Source: an uncultured bacterium | Lineage (GTDB): Bacteria > Cyanobacteriota > Vampirovibrionia > LMEP-6097 | Length of the DNA stretch: 32,030 nt | Direction: 5' to 3' | NCBI GenBank assembly: GCA_903930015.1 | Contig: CAIYXB010000194.1 | Coordinates: 1-32,030 of the forward strand | Shown: in pieces, positions 27,946 to 32,030 of the stretch | How positions within the stretch are numbered: position 1 is the first letter of the stretch | How the letters are laid out: each line of letters begins with the position of its first letter | Translations under genes and position numbers: made by a program | The notes under the pieces: generated by a model | The model's input: the letters and a program-made list of their open reading frames with translations, nothing else | Databases searched by the model: none | Told to the model about the DNA's origin: nothing

Positions 27946-28069
27946 CAGGGCTTGCACGTTCGGCTTATTACTGCGTTAATTCTCGGCTCAAAATGCTCAT
28001 TGACGCACCAGTCAACTCCGCTTTTTCGCCTCGAATATGCCTTGTACTAAGCCAAACGTGCAAGCCCTG
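27946..28069 (-). repeat. ~124-126-bp palindromic dispersed element, family A copy 4 (reverse orientation)
   Basis: Arms CAGGGCTTGCACGTTCGGCTTA / TAAGCCAAACGTGCAAGCCCTG; reverse complement has GCGGAGTTGACTGGTGCGTCAATGAGCATTTTGAGCCGAGAATTAACGCAGTAAT, matching the family A core. Confidence 0.85.
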
Positions 28070-28076
28070 ATAAATA

Positions 28077-28106
28077 GCACTTGAAGCATTTAAGAAAATT
28101 AAATAG
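28077..28106 (+). repeat. 30-bp direct repeat, copy 2
   Basis: GCACTTGAAGCATTTAAGAAAATTAAATAG; overlaps the end of tsaE. Confidence 0.9.
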
Positions 28107-28551
28107 AAATCTCAAATCTTCTAACTTCATCCTCTAAAACTTCAATTTTCATAGTTCTAATGAGGGTTTGTTTGTCAGTAAAAGATTTTATAGTGCTTTC
28201 ATCAAGATTTTCGGACCATTCAAAAAAAATAATTTTGTTGATATTTGAATCTAATATCTCGCGAAATTCTTCCTGATTTAGTGCTACTTGATATAGATCG
28301 TAGTGATAAAAGTCAAAGTCAATCCCGGTGTATAAATGCATGCCAGTAAAAGTTGGACTTGTAACTTTAATATCCGTGCTGAATTTTTGAATCAGAGATC
28401 GTATGAAAGTCGTTTTTCCACTACCCATTGAGGCTTTAAGAAAATAAATTTGATTAGTAAACTCCGAACTAAAATTAAGAATTTCTTTTTTTAAATCTTG
28501 AGTAAAAACTTCAAGTTCATTTAAATTTTGAATAAGAAAAGTTGTTTTCAC
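28099..28551 (-). CDS. tsaE: tRNA threonylcarbamoyladenosine biosynthesis ATPase TsaE
   Basis: Walker A (MGSGKTTFIRSLI), SPTF..., HYDLYQ..., FFEWSENL. Confidence 0.92.
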   Translation of the reverse strand: MKTTFLIQNLNELEVFTQDLKKEILNFSSEFTNQIYFLKASMGSGKTTFIRSLIQKFSTDIKVTSPTFTGMHLYTGIDFDFYHYDLYQVALNQEEFREILDSNINKIIFFEWSENLDESTIKSFTDKQTLIRTMKIEVLEDEVRRFEISI

Positions 28552-28561
28552 AAAATTCTGA

Positions 28562-29092
28562 TTAATCGAGTTTTGCGCCTAGAGGCTGAGGAACTTCTAA
28601 TCCCTCACCGCCAATTCTTTTAGAAAGCTCACCATCAATGTAAAGGAAAACAGGTCTTCCTTTGGCATTAGTCAAAGCAGTTTCTCTTAATTGTCTAAAG
28701 CGTGCTTGCATGGTCTCTGAACCACCACCACTCATAAATTGACCTGAAACATCAATGTTTACTTTGTCTGCTAACTCTTCAACTTTAATCAGTCGAGTAC
28801 CCTCAGGGATTTCTGTGTTTAGTTTCAACTTCTCTTTCTCTTTAATAGTTGGTCCTAAGAACAACTCTCTAAATGCAGTTTCGTATTTTGTTCTACCTTC
28901 TGTTATGTTTCTTACAACAGGTATTAGTACAACCCCAAGTTCATCCGATGCTTTTGTGAAGTAAATAGTTACCTGTTTTTTTCCATCTGTATCTTCTGAT
29001 GAATTTGACTTTGGACCATTTTTGGCACAAGAAATCAGCACAAAAGTGAGCAAAGAGATAGTTATTAGGTTTTTAAAGTATTTCTTTAACAT
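28562..29092 (-). CDS. GerMN-domain lipoprotein
   Basis: Lipobox LISC; VTIYFTKASDELGVVLIPVVR... FRELFLGPT... GTRLIKVEELADKVNIDVSGQF. Confidence 0.8.
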   Translation of the reverse strand: MLKKYFKNLITISLLTFVLISCAKNGPKSNSSEDTDGKKQVTIYFTKASDELGVVLIPVVRNITEGRTKYETAFRELFLGPTIKEKEKLKLNTEIPEGTRLIKVEELADKVNIDVSGQFMSGGGSETMQARFRQLRETALTNAKGRPVFLYIDGELSKRIGGEGLEVPQPLGAKLD

Positions 29093-29156
29093 CGGTTAGC
29101 TTTATTTTACCTTATGCAGGTGCCAGTAATTAGAGTTTTTTGTATAATATATTATT

Positions 29157-29615
29157 ATGGCGAAGAAAAGTGTGTTATTTATATTTTTACTGTTGGTTTC
29201 AGTCCTGCCCTTAAAAGCTGCTGAAACTGCATACAAAATTGCTTATATTGATTCTGCAAGAATTCTGAAAGAATATCCTGCAGCTCAGAAGTTATTACAG
29301 GATTTATCAAAAGCTGAAGCAGAATTGAATAAAAAAATACTTTTAAAAAAACAAGAAATTCAAAAAGCTAAAGTAGCAAAAAAGACTGATACTGAAATTC
29401 AAATGATGGCTGAGAAAATCAGATTAGAATTAGAGCCAGAAGCTAAGCGTATTGAAGATGAGTCTGCTCGTAAGAGTGAAGAAATTGAAAACAAAGTTGA
29501 TCTTGTAATAAAGGATTTTGCTGCAAAATCTAAATACGATATTGTTGTTGTTAAAGAAGCTATTTTATTTGGAGGCACTGATGTTACTGATGAAGTTCTT
29601 AAAAACCTTAAATAA
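29157..29615 (+). CDS. OmpH/Skp family periplasmic chaperone-like protein
   Basis: Signal peptide; KIAYIDSARILKEYPAAQKLLQDLSKAEAELNKKI; Skp-like coiled coil. Confidence 0.85.
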   Translation: MAKKSVLFIFLLLVSVLPLKAAETAYKIAYIDSARILKEYPAAQKLLQDLSKAEAELNKKILLKKQEIQKAKVAKKTDTEIQMMAEKIRLELEPEAKRIEDESARKSEEIENKVDLVIKDFAAKSKYDIVVVKEAILFGGTDVTDEVLKNLK

Positions 29616-30066
29616 AGATCTAATACAAGCATCTTTATTGCTTATCCTTATAAGTTTTTGTCAACCAGTTTTTTCTAAGACAAAAGTTGCTGTGGTTGAT
29701 CTTGTTAAAATCTATCAACAATATAGTTTAGTAGAAGAAGCCAACAGGTTGATTGCAGAAGGCGAGGAAGGTCTAAAGCGTGTTATAGCTACTGCTGAAG
29801 GTGAAATGAAAAAACTTGAGACAGTCACTGACGCAGCATCTGAAAAAAGAAAAGATGAAATACAAGCCACTGTTGATGACAAGGTTGAGGATGTTCAGGA
29901 TCTTAAAGAAAATTACAATATGAAGATAAATCGTAATATTCAAGATACTATTACAAAATTAGCCCACCAATCTTCTTACCTTGCAGTGATGGATAAGTCA
30001 TTTTCTGTATTTGCTGCAGATGATATTACAACTCAGTTATTGACAGAGTTGGAAAAGATTAAATAG
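29590..30066 (+). CDS. second OmpH/Skp family protein
   Basis: Start revised to ATG 29590 (MKFLKTLNKDLIQASLLLILISFCQPVFSKTKVAVVDLVKIYQQYSLVEEANRL), giving a signal peptide; overlaps the first skp by 26 bp. Confidence 0.8.
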   Translation: MKFLKTLNKDLIQASLLLILISFCQPVFSKTKVAVVDLVKIYQQYSLVEEANRLIAEGEEGLKRVIATAEGEMKKLETVTDAASEKRKDEIQATVDDKVEDVQDLKENYNMKINRNIQDTITKLAHQSSYLAVMDKSFSVFAADDITTQLLTELEKIK

Positions 30067-30072
30067 ACGATT

Positions 30073-31167
30073 TTGAAGCTTGAACAAATATCTAAAATAA
30101 TTAATGCAGAATTAATTGGAGATAAAAATCATGATATTTTTGCTATAGCAACCTTACCTAAAGAAGCAGAGGCTTCAGAAGCGGCCTTTGTTTTTCCAAA
30201 TAACTTTTCTAAAGCAAGAAAGTATCTCACACAAAACAAATCAGACACATTAATTATTTCTTTGAAACTCAATGAAGATAAGCAATTCAAGGATTTTATC
30301 GTTGATAAAAAAGTTAATTTACTTCTTGTCGAAAGACCAAAATTTGCAATGAGTCAACTTTTGCCTTTTTTTATTAAAGAGCGTTATAAGCCTTTAGATA
30401 TTCACCTGACTGCTGTGATTGATAAGACTGCAAAATTATCTAGTGGAGTTTGTGTTGGTGCTCTGTGTTTTATTGGCCCAGGTGTTGAGATTGGTACTAA
30501 TACTATTATTCATTCACGTGTGACGATAAACGCTAATTCTAAGCTTGGGACAGACTGCTTGATTCATAGTGGAGTTGTGATTGAAGATGATACCATCATT
30601 GGTAATAGAGTAGAAATCCAAGCTAACGCTGTTATAGGGGCTGATGGTTATAGCTATAGTACCCAAGAAGCTACTAATTTAGAAAAAATGCAAAAGGGTG
30701 ACTTTAGCTTTAATATGGATAGGCAAACTCAACACAAGGTACTTTCTGCTGGCAATGTAGTTATTGAAGATGATGTTGAAATCGGTGCTAACACCTGCAT
30801 TGACAGGGCTACACTTGCTACAACCAAAATTGGACAAGGCTCTAAAATTGATAATCTTTGTCAGATCGCACATAATGTTCAAATCGGTAAGGATTGTCTA
30901 ATTATCGCGCAGACAGGGATTGCTGGCAGCGCAGAGATCCAAGATCGAGTAACTATTGCTGGTAGCTGTGGAATCGGTGATGGAGTTGTCATTGGTAATG
31001 ATGTTGTAGTGGGTGCTTTTAGTGCTGTGAATTCTAACTTAGATCCATTCTTGCCGGTTTTAGGCATACCAGCTATTCCTTATGGTGAGTACATGAAACG
31101 TCACCGGTCCTTGATTAAGTTACCTAAGATGGCTGAAGATATTAGAAAATTAAAAAGTTCTAGTTAG
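30073..31167 (+). CDS. lpxD: UDP-3-O-(acyl)glucosamine N-acyltransferase
   Basis: Hexapeptide-repeat left-handed beta helix; [34 protein letters not shown]...IGADGYSY...[15 protein letters not shown]...[12 protein letters not shown] start. Confidence 0.95.
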   Translation: MKLEQISKIINAELIGDKNHDIFAIATLPKEAEASEAAFVFPNNFSKARKYLTQNKSDTLIISLKLNEDKQFKDFIVDKKVNLLLVERPKFAMSQLLPFFIKERYKPLDIHLTAVIDKTAKLSSGVCVGALCFIGPGVEIGTNTIIHSRVTINANSKLGTDCLIHSGVVIEDDTIIGNRVEIQANAVIGADGYSYSTQEATNLEKMQKGDFSFNMDRQTQHKVLSAGNVVIEDDVEIGANTCIDRATLATTKIGQGSKIDNLCQIAHNVQIGKDCLIIAQTGIAGSAEIQDRVTIAGSCGIGDGVVIGNDVVVGAFSAVNSNLDPFLPVLGIPAIPYGEYMKRHRSLIKLPKMAEDIRKLKSSS

Positions 31168-31175
31168 AAAATAAG

Positions 31176-31301
31176 TAAACTTGTTACCAAATTGTTTAGA
31201 GCAAGGCTTGCGAGCTTCGAGACACCGGAGTTTACTTAGTGGTAAATGAGGAGTCGAGAAGGGAGCGTAACGCAGCTATGGACGATTTGGTGATAAGTTT
31301 A
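31176..31301 (+). repeat. 126-bp palindromic dispersed element, family A copy 3
   Basis: Arms TAAACTTGTTACCAAATTGT / ACGATTTGGTGATAAGTTTA; core GAGCAAGGCTTGCGAGCTTCGAG...GGAGTTTACTTAGTGGTAAATGAGGAG...GGGAGCGTAACGCAGCTATGG. Confidence 0.85.
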
Positions 31302-31676
31302 GTCTTGATTCCAATTTAGTGCGCCTTTTTTCCAAGCGTAAACTAGCCCAAGCATTAAAATTCCAACAAAGATAAATGCTTCAATGATAATGAATGTTCT
31401 ATTGCCTTGAGTCATGTTAAACAGGTTTGCCCATGGCATTAAAAAAACAAACTCAACATCAAAAATAATAAAAATGATTGCAAACAAATAGTATTTGATA
31501 TCGAATTGAACCTGAGCGCCCATTTCTGATTCCATGCCGCATTCATAAACTTCTGTTTTTCTACCACCAGGATTATGTATGCCAAAAAAGTTTTGAATAA
31601 CAGCGCTAAGACCAAGCAAAATAAGGCCGTTAAAAAGAGCTACAAGAGATATTAAACCAATTTGTCCAATTTCCAC
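31299..31676 (-). CDS. nuoA: NADH-quinone oxidoreductase subunit A
   Basis: PGGRKTEVYECGMESEMGAQVQFDIKYYLFAIIFIIFDVEFVFLMPWA, canonical NuoA/NdhC. Confidence 0.96.
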   Translation of the reverse strand: MEIGQIGLISLVALFNGLILLGLSAVIQNFFGIHNPGGRKTEVYECGMESEMGAQVQFDIKYYLFAIIFIIFDVEFVFLMPWANLFNMTQGNRTFIIIEAFIFVGILMLGLVYAWKKGALNWNQD

Positions 31677-31796
31677 GCTTATATTCTACTTTAATTTGAA
31701 AAAAGTGTAAGCAAATACTGACAAATTGGAGGCTTTTATCTTAAATAGCGTGGTATTATTATAAGGATGCCAAGTATTGGATATTGCTCAGGTGCT

Positions 31797-31822
31797 TGTA
31801 AAGGTCACATAATTTGTTGACA
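31797..31822 (+). repeat. 26-nt family C motif, second locus
   Basis: TGTAAAGGTCACATAATTTGTTGACA; 24/26 match to 21991-22016. Confidence 0.8.
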
Positions 31823-31861
31823 TTTACAATTAAGCAGAATTATTTTGAAATTGACTTTAAA

Positions 31862-31986
31862 TGATTTGATTACTTAGACAACCACTCATTTTTTGCTGAC
31901 ACCTGTGATTTTAATCAGGATTTATCACTTAAGCTAACTTAACCGTGCCCGTCGCAAAAATTCGGGCTGCCTAAGCAATCAAATCA
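31862..31986. repeat. inverted repeat near the window end
   Basis: TGATTTGATTACTTAGACA (31862-31880) versus TGCCTAAGCAATCAAATCA (31968-31986), 17/19 complementary. Confidence 0.7.
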
Positions 31987-31991
31987 AAAAA

Positions 31992-32030
31992 GTTTTCGGA
32001 AAATTCGCAACACCCTGAAGCATATCGGAT
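31992..32030 (-). repeat. 39-nt dispersed repeat, family B copy 2 (runs into the window edge)
   Basis: Reverse complement ATCCGATATGCTTCAGGGTGTTGCGAATTTTCCGAAAAC. Confidence 0.85.

Noticed and set aside
30679-31067. Antisense ORFs inside lpxD
   Set aside because: Overlap completely with the strongly supported LpxD frame.
1-32030. CRISPR array, prophage, toxin-antitoxin or transposon with transposase
   Set aside because: No regularly spaced direct repeats, no integrase, transposase or phage structural genes, and no recognisable toxin-antitoxin pair.

Overview
AT-rich bacterial chromosomal window, apparently from a diderm: lpxD, two Skp/OmpH-like genes and nuoA sit alongside a LytR-CpsA-Psr protein. 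This mix fits a cyanobacteria-related non-photosynthetic lineage such as Melainabacteria/Vampirovibrionia, but that assignment is tentative. Coding content: rpsA 3' end, a solitary DNA methyltransferase with two small ORFs, a GlgB-like GH13 protein that looks catalytically dead, glyQ, a ComEA-like HhH protein, a Gfo/Idh/MocA oxidoreductase, a lipoprotein, LCP + GT2 pair, an orphan 388-aa protein, murE, a glycogen locus (GT3-GT35 fusion, GH57, GT4, GH133), hisF, a GspF/PilC protein, a long-chain acyl-CoA ligase, a photolyase, tsaE, a GerMN lipoprotein, skp x2, lpxD and nuoA. The most unusual feature is non-coding. The intergenic regions carry several families of dispersed, strongly foldable repeats. 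The clearest is a ~126-bp imperfect-palindromic element present four times (2567-2692, 4454-4579, 27946-28069 reverse, 31176-31301). Its terminal arms overlap or abut stop codons of neighbouring genes, and one copy is flanked by a 30-bp direct duplication of the photolyase 3' end. No transposase, integrase, CRISPR array, rRNA or tRNA was recognised. All repeat alignments were made by eye.
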